A stretch of DNA of 64,000 nt from positions 62,001 to 126,000 of the forward strand of contig NZ_LQPP01000018.1 in assembly GCF_002102345.1 (NCBI RefSeq), in the 5' to 3' direction. Shown here one piece after another: positions 1-10,076 of the stretch. The notes beneath the pieces are model-generated. The model had not been told where the DNA came from. It made no database searches and saw nothing but the letters and a program-made list of their open reading frames with translations. Numbering within the stretch: the first letter of the stretch is position 1; every line of letters starts with the position of its first letter. The position numbers were made by a program, and so were the translations under genes. Source of the DNA: Mycolicibacterium peregrinum. GTDB taxonomy: Bacteria > Actinomycetota > Actinomycetes > Mycobacteriales > Mycobacteriaceae.

Positions 1-32
1 AAGGGCGTCAACAGGTCCGATACGCTGGCTAG

Positions 33-1292
33 ATGAGCGTTGAGACACAGTCGCCGACGGTGCCGCAAGCAGACCTGCGCGAGCAGGTGCACGAAGCCGC
101 GCGTCGTGCTCGCATCGCCGCCCGCACCTTGGGCACTCTGAGCGCCGAGACCAAGAACCGCGCGCTGCACGCCGCCGCCGACAGTGTGCTGGCCCATGTC
201 CACGAGATCCTGGCCGCCAACGCGGCCGACGTCGAGGCCGCCCGCGAGTCGGGTACCCCCGAGGCGATGCTGGACCGCCTGGCGCTCAACCCGCAGCGGG
301 TCGACGGCATCGCGGCCGGACTGCGCCAGGTGGCGGGGTTGCCCGACCCGGTCGGTGAGGTGCTGCAGGGCCGGACCCTGCCCAACGGGCTGCAACTGCG
401 TCAGCAGCGGGTGCCGCTCGGCGTGGTCGGCATGGTCTACGAGGGCCGCCCGAATGTCACGGTGGACGCGTTCGGGCTCACCCTGAAGTCGGGCAATGCC
501 GCTCTGCTGCGCGGCAGTTCGTCGGCGGCCCGGTCCAACGAGGCGCTGGTGGCCGCGCTGCGGTCGGCCCTGGCTTCGGTCGGCCTGCCCTTGGACGCCG
601 TGCAACTTCTGCCCAGCCATGACCGTTCCAGCGTCACCCACCTGATCCAGGCCCGCGGCCTGGTCGATGTGGTGATCCCGCGCGGCGGAGCCGGCCTGAT
701 CGAGGCCGTGGTGCGCGACGCGCAGGTTCCCACCATCGAGACCGGTGTGGGCAATTGCCATGTCTACGTTCACTCCTCGGCCGACGTCGACCTGGCCGAG
801 AAGATCCTGCTGAACTCCAAGACCCGCCGTCCCAGCGTCTGCAATGCCGCCGAGACCCTGCTGGTGGACAAGGCGCTGCAGGACACCGCGCTGCCGCGGC
901 TCACCGCCGCGCTGCGCGACGCCGGGGTGACCGTGCACGCCGATCCCACCGACGAGGAGTTGCACACCGAGTTCCTCTCGATGGACATCGCCGTCGCGGT
1001 GGTCGACGGGCTCGACGGGGCGATCACCCACATCAACGAGTACGGCACCGGCCACACCGAGGCCATCGTGACAACGGATCTTGCTGCGGCCCAGCGTTTC
1101 ACCGAACAGGTGGACGCGGCTGCGGTGATGGTCAACGCGTCCACCGCGTTCACCGACGGAGAGCAGTTCGGTTTCGGCGCAGAGATCGGCATCTCCACCC
1201 AGAAACTGCATGCCCGCGGACCGATGGGCCTGCCCGAACTGACCTCGACCAAATGGATCGTGTGGGGAGACGGTCAGACCCGCCCGGCGTAG
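33..1292 (+). CDS. proA: Gamma-glutamyl phosphate reductase
   Basis: ProA reduces gamma-glutamyl phosphate to glutamate-5-semialdehyde with NADPH, the second step of proline synthesis in the cytoplasm. The 419-residue product has the usual family length. The aldehyde-dehydrogenase-type catalytic cysteine is Cys270 in the motif [10 protein letters not shown], and the conserved YEGRPNVT stretch lies near residues 136-143. The ATG at 33 is the first good start. The gene is followed 30 bases later by the MoxR ATPase, the same neighbour as in M. tuberculosis Rv2427c-Rv2426c. Identification is firm. Confidence 0.97.
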   Translation: MSVETQSPTVPQADLREQVHEAARRARIAARTLGTLSAETKNRALHAAADSVLAHVHEILAANAADVEAARESGTPEAMLDRLALNPQRVDGIAAGLRQVAGLPDPVGEVLQGRTLPNGLQLRQQRVPLGVVGMVYEGRPNVTVDAFGLTLKSGNAALLRGSSSAARSNEALVAALRSALASVGLPLDAVQLLPSHDRSSVTHLIQARGLVDVVIPRGGAGLIEAVVRDAQVPTIETGVGNCHVYVHSSADVDLAEKILLNSKTRRPSVCNAAETLLVDKALQDTALPRLTAALRDAGVTVHADPTDEELHTEFLSMDIAVAVVDGLDGAITHINEYGTGHTEAIVTTDLAAAQRFTEQVDAAAVMVNASTAFTDGEQFGFGAEIGISTQKLHARGPMGLPELTSTKWIVWGDGQTRPA

Positions 1293-1322
1293 CCGCCGAC
1301 CCGATAGAGACCAGGAGACCAC

Positions 1323-2210
1323 ATGAGCGTGCCCGCTCGCCCCGCTCCGTTGTTCGCCGACATCGACGATGTCGCGCGGCGGCTGGCGGAGACCGGCTAC
1401 CTGCCCGATACCGCCACCGCGACAGCGGTTTTCCTCGCCGACCGGCTGGGTAAACCGTTGCTCGTCGAGGGTCCTGCAGGCGTCGGCAAGACCGAGCTCG
1501 CCCGCGCGGTCGCCCAGTCGACGGGTTCGGAGCTCGTGCGGTTGCAGTGCTACGAGGGTGTCGACGAGGCTCGCGCGCTCTACGAGTGGAACCACGCCAA
1601 GCAGATCTTGCGGATCCAGGCCGGGCAGAACGCGAACGGCGGCGACTGGGACCAGACCAAGATGGACGTGTTCAGCGAGGAGTTCCTGCTGACCCGCCCG
1701 CTGCTGACCGCGATCAAGCGCACCGACCCGACCGTGCTGCTGGTCGACGAGACCGACAAGGCCGACATCGAGATCGAGGGCCTGCTGCTGGAGGTGTTGT
1801 CCGACTTCGCGGTCACCGTCCCGGAACTCGGCACGATCACCGCCGAACGGCCGCCGTTCGTGGTGCTCACCTCGAATGCCACCCGTGAGCTCTCCGAGGC
1901 ACTCAAGCGGCGTTGCCTGTTCCTGCACATCGACTTCCCGGATCCGGATCTGGAGCGGCGCATCCTGCTGTCGCGGGTCCCCGAGCTGCCCGAGCACATC
2001 GCCTCAGAGCTGGTGAAGATCATCGGCGTGATGCGCGGCATGCAACTCAAGAAGGTGCCGTCGGTGGCCGAGACCATCGACTGGGGCCGCACCGTACTGG
2101 CCCTGGGTCTGGACACCATCGACGACGAGATGATCGCCGCCACCCTCGGTGTGGTGCTCAAACACCAGTCCGACCAGGTCCGGGCGGCCGGCGAGCTGAA
2201 GCTGAACTGA
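1323..2210 (+). CDS. MoxR-family AAA+ ATPase
   Basis: A 295-residue AAA+ ATPase of the MoxR type, matching the Rv2426c position. Walker A is GPAGVGKT (residues 50-57), Walker B is VLLVDET (138-144), and an arginine-finger-like RR lies at 196-197. MoxR ATPases usually act as chaperones that load metals or remodel a partner containing a von Willebrand A domain. The next gene encodes just such a VWA protein and overlaps this one by a single base (TGATG), so the two are translationally coupled. The substrate in mycobacteria is unknown to me. Confidence 0.9.
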   Translation: MSVPARPAPLFADIDDVARRLAETGYLPDTATATAVFLADRLGKPLLVEGPAGVGKTELARAVAQSTGSELVRLQCYEGVDEARALYEWNHAKQILRIQAGQNANGGDWDQTKMDVFSEEFLLTRPLLTAIKRTDPTVLLVDETDKADIEIEGLLLEVLSDFAVTVPELGTITAERPPFVVLTSNATRELSEALKRRCLFLHIDFPDPDLERRILLSRVPELPEHIASELVKIIGVMRGMQLKKVPSVAETIDWGRTVLALGLDTIDDEMIAATLGVVLKHQSDQVRAAGELKLN

Positions 2211-3670
2211 TGGTGCCCCGCCGGGTTCGACCGCCGCAGCCGCTGGCCCCGCACGGCCTGCCTGGGCACCTCGTCGAGTTCGTCGAAGCGCTTCGCGGGC
2301 AAGGCATCTCGGTCGGGCCGTCGGAAACGGTGGATGCCGGCCGGGTGATCACCGTGCTGGGGTTGGGTGATCGTGAGGCGCTGCGTGAGGGCATCGCCTG
2401 CGCGGTGCTGCGCCGCCCCGATCACCGCGACACCTATGACGCGATGTTCGACCTGTTCTTCCCGGCCGCTCTGGGCGATCGCACCGTGCTGTCTGAGGAG
2501 GGCGCGCAGGACGATGAGCTGGGCGACGAGGACCGGCCCCAGTTGCCGCCCGAGGACATCGAGGCGATGCGCGAGGCGTTGGTGCAGATGCTGGCCGACA
2601 ACGAGGAGCTGGCCAACCTCGACGACCGGATGGCGGCGATGATCGCGCGGATCGTCGAGGCCTACGGCCGGTACAACTCCAGCCGCGGTCCGTCCTACTC
2701 GTCGTATCAGGCGCTCAAGGCCATGAGCCTGGACGATCTGGAGGGCCGGTTGCTGGCCGGACTGCTGGCCCCGTACGGCGACGAACCCACTCCGACCCAG
2801 GAGGAGATCGCCAAGGCTCTGGCGGCCCAGCGCATCGCCCAACTCCGCAAGATGGTCGAGTCCGAGACCAAGCGGCGCACCGCCGAGCAGCTGGGCCGTG
2901 AACACGTGCAGATGTACGGGGTGCCGCAGCTGGCCGAGAACGTCGAGTTCCTGCGGGCGTCCGGTGAGCAGCTACGTCAGATGCGCAAGACCGTGCAGCC
3001 GTTGGCGCGCACATTGGCGACGCGTCTGGCGGCTCGGCGCCGCCGGTCCCGTTCCGGGGAGATCGACCTGCGCAAGACGCTGCGCAAATCGATGTCCACC
3101 GGCGGGGTGCCCATCGACGTCGTGCTCAAGAAGCCTCATCCGGCCCGTCCCGAGCTCGTCGTGCTCTGCGATGTGTCCGGGTCGGTCGCCGGGTTCAGCC
3201 ACTTCACCCTGATGCTGGTCTCGGCGCTGCGTCAGCAGTTCTCCCGGGTGCGGGTCTTTGCCTTCATCGACACCACCGACGAGGTGACCGAGATGTTCGG
3301 GCCGGAGTCCGACTTGGCGGTCGCGGTGCAGCGCATCACCCGCGAGGCCGGCGTCTACACCCGTGACGGGCACTCCGACTACGGGCACGCGTTCGTGTCC
3401 TTCCTGGACAAGTACCCCAACGTGCTTTCCCCGCGCAGCTCGCTGCTGGTGCTGGGCGACGGCCGCAACAACTACCGCAACCCGGAGACCGGCCTGCTCG
3501 CGCACATGGTGTCGTCCAGCCGGCACGCCCACTGGCTCAACCCGGAGCCCAGGCATCTGTGGGGCAGCGGCGATTCTGCGGCGCCCAAATACGCCGAGAC
3601 CATCCCGATGCACGAGTGCCGCTCGGCCAAACAACTGGCCGCGGTGATCGACGGGTTGCTGCCGGTCTGA
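2210..3670 (+). CDS. VWA (CoxE-like) domain protein, MoxR partner
   Basis: A 486-residue protein with an acidic, charged N-terminal half and a C-terminal von Willebrand A domain. The MIDAS metal site begins with DVSGS at residues 321-325. An arginine-rich stretch (about 276-283) precedes the domain. I chose the ATG at 2210, which overlaps the MoxR stop codon; the frame is open further upstream but that part lies inside moxR. It corresponds to Rv2425c. MoxR/VWA pairs are thought to work together in maturing another protein or complex, but the client is not evident here. Confidence 0.85.
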   Translation: MVPRRVRPPQPLAPHGLPGHLVEFVEALRGQGISVGPSETVDAGRVITVLGLGDREALREGIACAVLRRPDHRDTYDAMFDLFFPAALGDRTVLSEEGAQDDELGDEDRPQLPPEDIEAMREALVQMLADNEELANLDDRMAAMIARIVEAYGRYNSSRGPSYSSYQALKAMSLDDLEGRLLAGLLAPYGDEPTPTQEEIAKALAAQRIAQLRKMVESETKRRTAEQLGREHVQMYGVPQLAENVEFLRASGEQLRQMRKTVQPLARTLATRLAARRRRSRSGEIDLRKTLRKSMSTGGVPIDVVLKKPHPARPELVVLCDVSGSVAGFSHFTLMLVSALRQQFSRVRVFAFIDTTDEVTEMFGPESDLAVAVQRITREAGVYTRDGHSDYGHAFVSFLDKYPNVLSPRSSLLVLGDGRNNYRNPETGLLAHMVSSSRHAHWLNPEPRHLWGSGDSAAPKYAETIPMHECRSAKQLAAVIDGLLPV

Positions 3671-3732
3671 GCACGCCCCACCGGGCCGCAGCCTGCGCAC
3701 CGCTTGTGAACGCTGCCGTAAGCTGCCTGTTC

Positions 3733-4380
3733 GTGGCTAGACGGCGCAGGATGGGTGTGATGGGTGGGACGTTCGATCCCATCCACAACGGGCACCTGGT
3801 CGCCGCCAGTGAGGTGGCCGACCTGTTCGATCTCGACGAGGTGGTATTCGTCCCGACGGGTCAGCCCTGGCAGAAACACGACCGGCGGGTCAGCGCGCCG
3901 GAGGACCGATATCTGATGACGGTGATCGCCACCGCGTCCAACCCGAGGTTCTCGGTCAGCCGCGTCGACATCGACCGGGGCGGGGCGACTTACACCAAGG
4001 ACACCCTGCGTGATCTGCGTGACCTCAACGCCGACGCCGACCTGTACTTCATCACCGGAGCCGACGCCCTGGCCTCCATTCTGTCCTGGCAGAACTGGGA
4101 GGACCTGTTCTCCATGGCGAGGTTCGTCGGCGTCAGCCGGCCGGGCTACGAGTTGGACGGTGAACACATCGAGGCGGCGCTGCGTGAGCTGCCCCCGGAC
4201 ACATTGACATTGGTCGAGGTGCCCGCGCTGGCCATCTCGTCCAGCGACTGCCGCAAGCGGGCCGAAGAAGACCGGCCGATCTGGTACCTGGTGCCCGACG
4301 GCGTGGTGCAGTACGTGGCCAAACGCGGGTTGTACTCCGCAGACGGAAAGGGTGAACACATCATGGAGCCGGTTCGATGA
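3733..4380 (+). CDS. nadD: Nicotinate-nucleotide adenylyltransferase
   Basis: NadD joins ATP and nicotinate mononucleotide to form deamido-NAD in NAD synthesis. The nucleotidyltransferase signature [11 protein letters not shown] sits at residues 11-21, and the C-terminal [10 protein letters not shown] matches the second family motif (ISSTxxR type). I chose GTG at 3733 (215 residues) because it gives the short basic start seen in mycobacterial NadD; ATG at 3751 is the alternative. The frame runs further upstream into the VWA gene but is unlikely to be used there. The stop overlaps the start of rsfS (ATGA). Confidence 0.93.
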   Translation: MARRRRMGVMGGTFDPIHNGHLVAASEVADLFDLDEVVFVPTGQPWQKHDRRVSAPEDRYLMTVIATASNPRFSVSRVDIDRGGATYTKDTLRDLRDLNADADLYFITGADALASILSWQNWEDLFSMARFVGVSRPGYELDGEHIEAALRELPPDTLTLVEVPALAISSSDCRKRAEEDRPIWYLVPDGVVQYVAKRGLYSADGKGEHIMEPVR

Positions 4381-4754
4381 GCGCCACCGCTGAGGCCGTG
4401 GCGATGGCGACGGTGGCCGCCCAGGCTGCCTCGGCCAAGCTGGCCGACGATGTGGTCGTCATCGACGTGTCGGGGCAGTTGGTGATCACCGACTGCTTCG
4501 TGATCGCGTCCGCCTCCAACGAGCGTCAGGTCAATGCGATCGTCGACGAGGTCGAGGAAAAGATGCGGCTGGCCGGCTACAAGCCCGCCCGCCGCGAGGG
4601 CACCCGCGAGGGGCGCTGGACGCTGCTCGACTACGTGGACATCGTCGTGCACATCCAGCACCAGGACGAGCGGGAGTTCTATGCCCTGGAACGGCTGTGG
4701 CGGGACTGCCCGACCGTTCCGGTCGAGCTGGAATCGCCCGAGGTCGACGAATGA
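4377..4754 (+). CDS. rsfS: Ribosomal silencing factor RsfS
   Basis: A 125-residue member of the RsfS/Iojap family (Rv2420c position). The family binds ribosomal protein L14 and blocks joining of the 30S and 50S subunits when nutrients are scarce. The conserved core, [18 protein letters not shown] (about residues 28-45), and the [13 protein letters not shown] segment (about 81-93) are present. The start overlaps nadD by four bases, and rsfS is coupled to gpgP seven bases downstream, the standard mycobacterial nadD-rsfS-gpgP order. Confidence 0.95.
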   Translation: MSATAEAVAMATVAAQAASAKLADDVVVIDVSGQLVITDCFVIASASNERQVNAIVDEVEEKMRLAGYKPARREGTREGRWTLLDYVDIVVHIQHQDEREFYALERLWRDCPTVPVELESPEVDE

Positions 4755-4761
4755 GGGCGCG

Positions 4762-5454
4762 ATGAGGGTCCGTCGGCTGGTGCTGTTGCGCCACGGCCAG
4801 ACCGAGTACAACGCGGGCAGCCGGATGCAGGGGCAGCTCGACACCGAGTTGTCCGATCTGGGCCGCGACCAGGCCGCCGCGGCGGCCGAGGTGCTGGCCA
4901 AGCGTCAACCGCTGTTGATCGTGTCCTCGGATCTCAAGCGTGCCCTGGATACCGCGATGACCCTCGGCGACCGCGCCGGGATCGCGGTGTCCGTGGACAA
5001 GCGGCTGCGGGAGACACATCTCGGGGACTGGCAGGGTCTGACGCACCAGGAGGTGGACACCGCTGCCCCGGGCGCCCGCGCGGCGTGGCGTGAGGACGCG
5101 AGGTGGGCACCGCACGGTGGCGAGAGCCGCGTCGACGTGGCCGGCCGCAGTGTTCCGGTTGTTACCGAACTTGTTGCCGGGCAACCCGATTGGGGTCTGG
5201 ATCAGGTCGGGGGAGGAGCAGACCGTCCGGTCGTGCTCGTCGCTCACGGCGGGCTGATCGCGGCGCTGACCGCCGGCCTGCTCGGCCTGCCGGTGGACAA
5301 CTGGCCGGTGCTGGGCGGTATGGGTAACGCCAGCTGGGTTCAGTTGTCGGGCCACTCCGAGGACGACGCGGACGATCGTGACGCGACCGACGTCGTCAAA
5401 TGGCGGCTGGATGTCTGGAACGCCTCGGCGCAGGTGGCCAACGATGTCCTCTGA
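4762..5454 (+). CDS. gpgP: Glucosyl-3-phosphoglycerate phosphatase
   Basis: A 230-residue histidine phosphatase with the RHGQT motif at residues 10-14, His11 being the expected phosphohistidine, and a second conserved VAHGG later in the protein. In mycobacteria the gene in this position (Rv2419c) dephosphorylates glucosyl-3-phosphoglycerate, an early step in making the polymethylated methylglucose lipopolysaccharide. I chose ATG at 4762, seven bases after rsfS. The next gene, octT, belongs to the same pathway and overlaps its 3' end by 11 bases. Confidence 0.9.
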   Translation: MRVRRLVLLRHGQTEYNAGSRMQGQLDTELSDLGRDQAAAAAEVLAKRQPLLIVSSDLKRALDTAMTLGDRAGIAVSVDKRLRETHLGDWQGLTHQEVDTAAPGARAAWREDARWAPHGGESRVDVAGRSVPVVTELVAGQPDWGLDQVGGGADRPVVLVAHGGLIAALTAGLLGLPVDNWPVLGGMGNASWVQLSGHSEDDADDRDATDVVKWRLDVWNASAQVANDVL

Positions 5455-6193
5455 TCGCTCGTCCGACCGCAGGCCGGTGCTGCTGGTCTTCGCCGACTCT
5501 CTGTCCTATTTCGGCCCGACCGGTGGTCTGCCGTCCGATGATCCACGGATCTGGCCCAACATCGTGGCCGAGCAGCTGGGCTGGGACGTAGAACTGATCG
5601 GCCGGATCGGCTGGACCACCCGCGACGTCTGGTGGGCCTCGACCCAGGATCCGCGGGCGTGGGCGGCGTTGCCGCGCGCCGGCGCCGTGGTCTTCGCCAC
5701 CAGCGGCATGGATTCGCTGCCCTCGCCGCTGCCCACGGCACTGCGCGAGCTGATCCGGTATGTGCGTCCGGCCTGGCTGCGGCGTTGGGCGCGGGACGGC
5801 TACGGCTGGATTCAGCCGCGGCTGTCGCCGATCGCCCGGGCGGCGCTGCCACCGCATGTGACGGTGGAGTACCTGGAGATGACGCGCAACGCCATCGATT
5901 TCAACCGGCCGGGCATCCCGGTGGTGGCCTCGCTGCCGTCGGTGCACATCGCCGATACGTACGGGAGGGCCCATCACGGACGTGAGCCCACGGTCAGGGC
6001 GATCACGGACTGGGCGGCCGAGCACGACGTGCCGTTGGTGGATCTCAAGGCCGCGGTGGCCGACGAGGTGCTGGGCGGGCGCGGCAATCCCGACGGCATC
6101 CACTGGAATTTCGAAGCCCACCGGGCAGTGGCCGAGCTGATGCTCAAGGGTCTTGCCGATGCCGGTGTGCCACAACTGGATTCCACCGACTGA
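5444..6193 (+). CDS. octT: Diglucosylglycerate octanoyltransferase
   Basis: A 249-residue SGNH-hydrolase-fold protein. The N-terminal block reads [11 protein letters not shown], with the catalytic serine in ADS, and the C-terminal DGIHWN supplies the Asp-x-x-His pair. It occupies the place of Rv2418c, described as the octanoyltransferase that acylates diglucosylglycerate during methylglucose-lipopolysaccharide synthesis. The ATG at 5444 lies within the end of gpgP, so the two genes are probably translated together. The function comes from position and fold; other SGNH esterase activities cannot be excluded from the sequence. Confidence 0.85.
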   Translation: MSSDRSSDRRPVLLVFADSLSYFGPTGGLPSDDPRIWPNIVAEQLGWDVELIGRIGWTTRDVWWASTQDPRAWAALPRAGAVVFATSGMDSLPSPLPTALRELIRYVRPAWLRRWARDGYGWIQPRLSPIARAALPPHVTVEYLEMTRNAIDFNRPGIPVVASLPSVHIADTYGRAHHGREPTVRAITDWAAEHDVPLVDLKAAVADEVLGGRGNPDGIHWNFEAHRAVAELMLKGLADAGVPQLDSTD

Positions 6194-6195
6194 CG

Positions 6196-7035
6196 ATGGC
6201 GGTCATGGTGGTGACCGACTCGACGGCGCGGTTGCGGCCCGAGTTGTGCGAACAGTGGGGTATCCGGCAGGTGCCGTTGCACATCCTCGACGACGGCAAC
6301 GACCTGCGCGACGGGATCGACCCGATGCCGTCCGACATCCATGACCGGCCGCGCGTCACCACGTCCGGGGCGTCGCCGGCCGATCTGGCCGAGACCTATC
6401 GGCAGGCGCTGGCCGACAGTGGCGGTGACGGTGTTGTCGCAGTGCATATTTCGGCGGCGCTGTCGGGCACTTACAGCACTGCCGCGGCCGTGGCCCGCGA
6501 GATCGGGCAGGCCGTACGGGTGGTGAACTCCCGGGCTGCCGCCATGGGGGTGGGGTTCGTCGCCCTGGCGGCCGCCGAATCGGCCCGGGCCGGTGGCTCA
6601 CTCGACACGGTGGAGGCGGCGGCGCGTGCCGCGATCCCGCGCGGGCAGGCGTTCATCGTGGTGCACCGGCTCGACAACCTGCGGCGCAGTGGCCGGATCG
6701 GTGCCGCGGCATCGTGGTTGGGCACCGCTCTGTCACTCAAGCCGCTGCTGCACCTCGACGTGGACGGCCGGCTGGTACTCTCCCAGCGCATCCGGACGAT
6801 ATCGAAAGCGCATGCGGCACTTGTCGATCAGATCGCCGAAGCCGCGGGGGACCGGGCCGTGCGCGTGGTCGTGCACCACGTCGACAACCCGGACGGCGCC
6901 GAGGAGATCGCGGCGGCACTCACCGACCGGCTGCCCAACCTGCAGTCGCTGGCCGTGACCGACATGGGCGCGGTGCTGGCCGTTCATGTCGGTGGCGGCG
7001 CGGTGGGCGCCTGCATCACCGTGGAGGATGCTTAG
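6196..7035 (+). CDS. DegV family fatty-acid-binding protein
   Basis: A 279-residue DegV protein (Rv2417c position). The N-terminus MVVTDSTARLRPEL and the HISAALSGTYSTA block around residues 82-94 are typical of the family. DegV proteins bind a fatty acid in a deep cleft and in some Firmicutes serve as the binding subunit of fatty acid kinase. Starting two bases after octT, it probably shares the operon. The stop is followed by an inverted repeat (7078-7139) that may end the transcript. Confidence 0.88.
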   Translation: MAVMVVTDSTARLRPELCEQWGIRQVPLHILDDGNDLRDGIDPMPSDIHDRPRVTTSGASPADLAETYRQALADSGGDGVVAVHISAALSGTYSTAAAVAREIGQAVRVVNSRAAAMGVGFVALAAAESARAGGSLDTVEAAARAAIPRGQAFIVVHRLDNLRRSGRIGAAASWLGTALSLKPLLHLDVDGRLVLSQRIRTISKAHAALVDQIAEAAGDRAVRVVVHHVDNPDGAEEIAAALTDRLPNLQSLAVTDMGAVLAVHVGGGAVGACITVEDA

Positions 7036-7077
7036 CCCGTCCTGCGCTCGGCCCCGTCCTGCGCCTAGCCGGTTGTC

Positions 7078-7139
7078 CGCCGTTTCTACGTCAGGGCTGT
7101 GGATCGACGGGGCGCACAACCGTGAAGTAGAAAACGGCG
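7078..7139. terminator. Candidate hairpin between convergent genes
   Basis: CGCCGTTTCTAC at 7078-7089 is matched by GTAGAAAACGGCG at 7127-7139, giving a stem of about 12 pairs with one bulged A and a loop of about 37 bases. It lies between degV and the convergent oxidoreductase gene. The long loop and the lack of a U-tract make it a weak terminator candidate. Confidence 0.35.
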
Positions 7140-7152
7140 CGGCAGAACGGCG

Positions 7153-8205
7153 CTAGCCGGCGAACCGCCCGGTGACCGGCGGCAGATCCTTGAGCGTGAG
7201 GATGCCGGGCTTGGCGGCCACCACGGCCGGCACCGCATTGGTGACCGGCAGCGCGGTGTAGATCATGCCGAGCCCGTTGAGGCTGACCTCGCTCCAGTCC
7301 TTCGACGGCAGGCAGTACACCACCGTGCGCATGTTGGGCACGCCGAACACCTGGATCACGTGCCCGTGCGCCACCGGCTTCGGCGGGGTGACGTGCTCGC
7401 CCATGATCCAGTTGAATCCGACGCTGACGACGTTCTTGTCGCCGACCCAGCCGCGGTGATATCCGTAGACGCTGGCCACGGTGCCCTTGGGGATCTGCAT
7501 GAACCCCAGGTCGGAGTCCTCGGTGGCCGGGGTGAACGTGACGTCGAAGGTGATCCGGTCGAGCTTGGCGCCGATCGCGTCGGCCATCATCGCCGCCGAC
7601 TCGGCGAACACTTCACTCTCGAGACGGACACTCTCGGCCAGCCCGGGTGTCTCCGGGTCCTTACCGAAGCCCATCGCGGCCATGGTTCCAGCCGATTCGT
7701 AGACCCCACAGTCGACGGACTCGGTGATCCGGATCTCGTCGACGCTCTCGCACGCGCTGGACAGCACCATGCCCATCATGTTGGTCAGGCCTGGATGCGC
7801 CCCGCTGCCGAAGATCGTGGAATTGCCTGTTTGGCAGGCCTTTTCGATGCGCTCCCGGTCTTCGGGGGTCTGCTTGCCGCCGGTGATCCAGGCGGCGCTT
7901 GAACAGACGTTGACGCCGGCCTCCAGCAGGCGGACCAGTTCGTCGACACTGGGCCAGATCGGGTTGTAGCAGCAGGCATCGGGCTTCAGGGCGATCAGCT
8001 CGTCGATGGAGTTGGTGGCCTTGATGCCGGTGGGCTCGGGCCAGCCGGCCAGCTCGGCGGCATCCACACCGACCTTGTCGGCGCCGTAGGCATACACGCC
8101 GACCAGTTCCATGTCGTCGCGGCCGATGATCGCGTGTAGCGAGCGTCGTCCGATATTGCCGGTGGTCCATTGGATGACCCGGATCGGCTTACCCGCTGCG
8201 GTCAT
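7153..8205 (-). CDS. NAD(P)-dependent oxidoreductase, dihydrodipicolinate reductase-like family
   Basis: A 350-residue protein with an N-terminal Rossmann segment (IRVIQWTTGNIGRRSLHAII, residues 8-27). It belongs to the group of mycobacterial proteins annotated as dihydrodipicolinate reductase-like or diaminopentanoate-dehydrogenase-like. The ATG at 8205 is preceded by a strong AGGAGG-type ribosome binding site. It is not DapB itself, being longer and unlinked to lysine genes. The substrate is unknown; paralogues are abundant in mycobacteria and are often near lipid or sterol genes. It faces degV and, with the slipin gene, fills the place where M. tuberculosis carries eis. Confidence 0.7.
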   Translation of the reverse strand: MTAAGKPIRVIQWTTGNIGRRSLHAIIGRDDMELVGVYAYGADKVGVDAAELAGWPEPTGIKATNSIDELIALKPDACCYNPIWPSVDELVRLLEAGVNVCSSAAWITGGKQTPEDRERIEKACQTGNSTIFGSGAHPGLTNMMGMVLSSACESVDEIRITESVDCGVYESAGTMAAMGFGKDPETPGLAESVRLESEVFAESAAMMADAIGAKLDRITFDVTFTPATEDSDLGFMQIPKGTVASVYGYHRGWVGDKNVVSVGFNWIMGEHVTPPKPVAHGHVIQVFGVPNMRTVVYCLPSKDWSEVSLNGLGMIYTALPVTNAVPAVVAAKPGILTLKDLPPVTGRFAG

Positions 8206-8337
8206 GATCGCCTCCTCGCTGAGCGCTGGACTCTAGACACTATCGGTGACTTGTTCACTCGCGGTAGGCACACCACCGTCGCACAATCGAACTGTGGGGC
8301 GGGCTCGCCCCACGACGCCATGAATCGAGGTCAGATC

Positions 8338-9129
8338 ATGGACATCCTCTATGCCCTCTCTGCGGCCGGGGCTGGCGCGATCGCCCTGCTCTGGCTCGTT
8401 GCGAACAACATTCGTGTGGTCAGACAGTACGAGCGCGGCGTGGTCTTCCGGTTCGGCCGAGTGCAGGACAACGTCCGGCAACCAGGGTTGACGATGCTCG
8501 TTCCGGTCGCCGACCGCCTGCAGAAAGTCAACATGCAGATCATCACGATGCCGGTTCCCGCGCAGGACGGAATCACGCGTGACAACGTCACCGTGCGGGT
8601 CGATGCGGTCATCTACTTCAACGTGATCGACCCGGTTCGCGCGGTGGTCGACGTCCAGGACTACATGTCGGCGATCGGCCAGGTGGCGCAGACCTCACTG
8701 CGGTCGATCATCGGCAAGAGCAACCTGGACGACCTGCTGTCCAACCGGGAGCGGCTCAATCAAGGCCTGGAACTGCTGATCGACAACCCGGCGGTGGGCT
8801 GGGGGATCCACATCGACCGGGTCGAGATCAAAGACGTCGTGCTGCCGGATTCGATGAAGCGGTCGATCGCGCGTCAGGCCGAGGCAGAACGGGAACGACG
8901 GGCCCGCGTCATCACCGCCGACGGCGAACTGCAGGCGTCGGAGAAACTCGCTGCGGCCGCCGATGTGATGGCGGCCGACCCGGCAGCCCTGCAGCTGCGG
9001 CTGCTGGAGACCGTCGTCGAAGTCGCCGCGGAGAAGAACTCCACGGTGGTTCTGCCGTTCCCGGTGGAGCTGCTGCGGTATCTGGAGCGGGCGACGCCCC
9101 AGCAGCCTTCCCCCAGAGTGGTGGGGTGA
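8338..9129 (+). CDS. Slipin (stomatin-like SPFH membrane protein)
   Basis: A 263-residue SPFH/band-7 protein. One N-terminal membrane segment (about residues 2-22) is followed by the slipin signature VRQYERGVVFRFGR, then the SPFH core (about 45-190) and a helical charged stretch rich in AEAERERRARV. Slipins form membrane microdomain scaffolds in prokaryotes. I chose ATG at 8338 because GAGGT at 8326-8330 is correctly spaced; ATG at 8320 is possible. No NfeD partner gene is adjacent, although bacterial slipins often have one. The gene is divergent from the oxidoreductase upstream. Confidence 0.88.
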   Translation: MDILYALSAAGAGAIALLWLVANNIRVVRQYERGVVFRFGRVQDNVRQPGLTMLVPVADRLQKVNMQIITMPVPAQDGITRDNVTVRVDAVIYFNVIDPVRAVVDVQDYMSAIGQVAQTSLRSIIGKSNLDDLLSNRERLNQGLELLIDNPAVGWGIHIDRVEIKDVVLPDSMKRSIARQAEAERERRARVITADGELQASEKLAAAADVMAADPAALQLRLLETVVEVAAEKNSTVVLPFPVELLRYLERATPQQPSPRVVG

Positions 9130-9175
9130 CCAGCCGGTAATCCCCAGCGCACGATTCATCCACAGGAGGTGCGCG

Positions 9176-9194
9176 CCGGCGCCCTGGGCGCCGG
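9176..9194 (+). terminator. GC-rich perfect hairpin after the slipin gene
   Basis: CCGGCGCC at 9176-9183 and GGCGCCGG at 9187-9194 form a perfect 8-bp stem with a three-base loop, 46 bases after the slipin stop and 33 bases before comEA. It could end the slipin transcript. No T-run follows, as is common in mycobacteria. Confidence 0.45.
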
Positions 9195-9227
9195 GGATCG
9201 TCGTGGTCCGCACTTACCGTCGCGGAC

Positions 9228-10076
9228 ATGGGAACCGAATTGTCGGTGGAGCGGCTCCGTCGTCTGGGCGGTGATCGTGGGAGTGGCGGGAATGATGCCG
9301 ACGCCGAGGGCGACCGTGGCGCACAGGACACCGCGTCCGAGAACGCGTTGTCGAGATGGCTGCCCGATACGACGCCGGGGGACGGCCCGGGCTGGTTGAC
9401 GCGGGTCCGGGCCGACCCCGGCCGCACCGGCGCCGTGGTGCTGGCCGGCGTCGGGGTCCTCGCGATCCTGGTCACCGTTTTCACCTTGATCCGTCAGCAG
9501 GCACCGCCTGTCGCCTCGGCCAATCTGCCACCGGTGCAAATGGTTTCGTCGGCAGGGCCGACACCAGACGCGAACGCCCCGCCAGGACCGGTGGTGGTCA
9601 GCGTGGTCGGGTTGGTGCACAAGCCCGGTCTGGTGACCCTGCAACCTGGCGCGAGGATCGCCGATGCGCTGGAAGCCGCCGGTGGCCCGCTCGACGGTGC
9701 CGACCTGATCGGGCTGAACATGGCCCGCCGGGTCGGCGACGGTGAGCAGATCGTGGTCGGCATCGACCCGCCGCCGGGGCAACCGTCGACCATGGGCAGT
9801 TCGGTGGCCGGCGACGCGTCACCTTCGGGGCAACCCGGTGTGCCGCAGAAAGGGGCTTCGAAAGCCACGACCGGTGCGCCGTCGGGGGCGGTGGATCTCA
9901 ACACGGCGACGGTCGAGGACCTCGACGCGCTGCCCGGTGTCGGTCCGGTGACCGCCGAGGCGATCGTGGCCTGGCGGTCTGCGCATGGTCGGTTCGACAG
10001 TGTCGATCAACTCGGCGACGTGGACGGGATCGGTCCGGCGCGCCTGGAGAAACTGCGTGGGCTGGTCCGGGCGTGA
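9228..10076 (+). CDS. comEA: ComEA-like helix-hairpin-helix DNA-binding protein
   Basis: A 282-residue ComEA-type protein (Rv2415c position). The charged N-terminus is followed by one membrane segment (about residues 66-86), a Pro/Ala-rich linker, a SLBB domain (about 122-180) and a C-terminal double helix-hairpin-helix (about 222-282) with VDLNTATVEDLDALPGVGP. In competent bacteria ComEA binds incoming double-stranded DNA outside the membrane. The next gene is comEC, the channel, with an overlapping start. Whether mycobacteria use this pair for DNA uptake is not established by the sequence. Confidence 0.9.
   Translation: MGTELSVERLRRLGGDRGSGGNDADAEGDRGAQDTASENALSRWLPDTTPGDGPGWLTRVRADPGRTGAVVLAGVGVLAILVTVFTLIRQQAPPVASANLPPVQMVSSAGPTPDANAPPGPVVVSVVGLVHKPGLVTLQPGARIADALEAAGGPLDGADLIGLNMARRVGDGEQIVVGIDPPPGQPSTMGSSVAGDASPSGQPGVPQKGASKATTGAPSGAVDLNTATVEDLDALPGVGPVTAEAIVAWRSAHGRFDSVDQLGDVDGIGPARLEKLRGLVRA

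Noticed and set aside
1580..2905. Long minus-strand open frame opposite moxR and the VWA gene
   Set aside because: It spans two well supported sense genes and shows only shadow composition.
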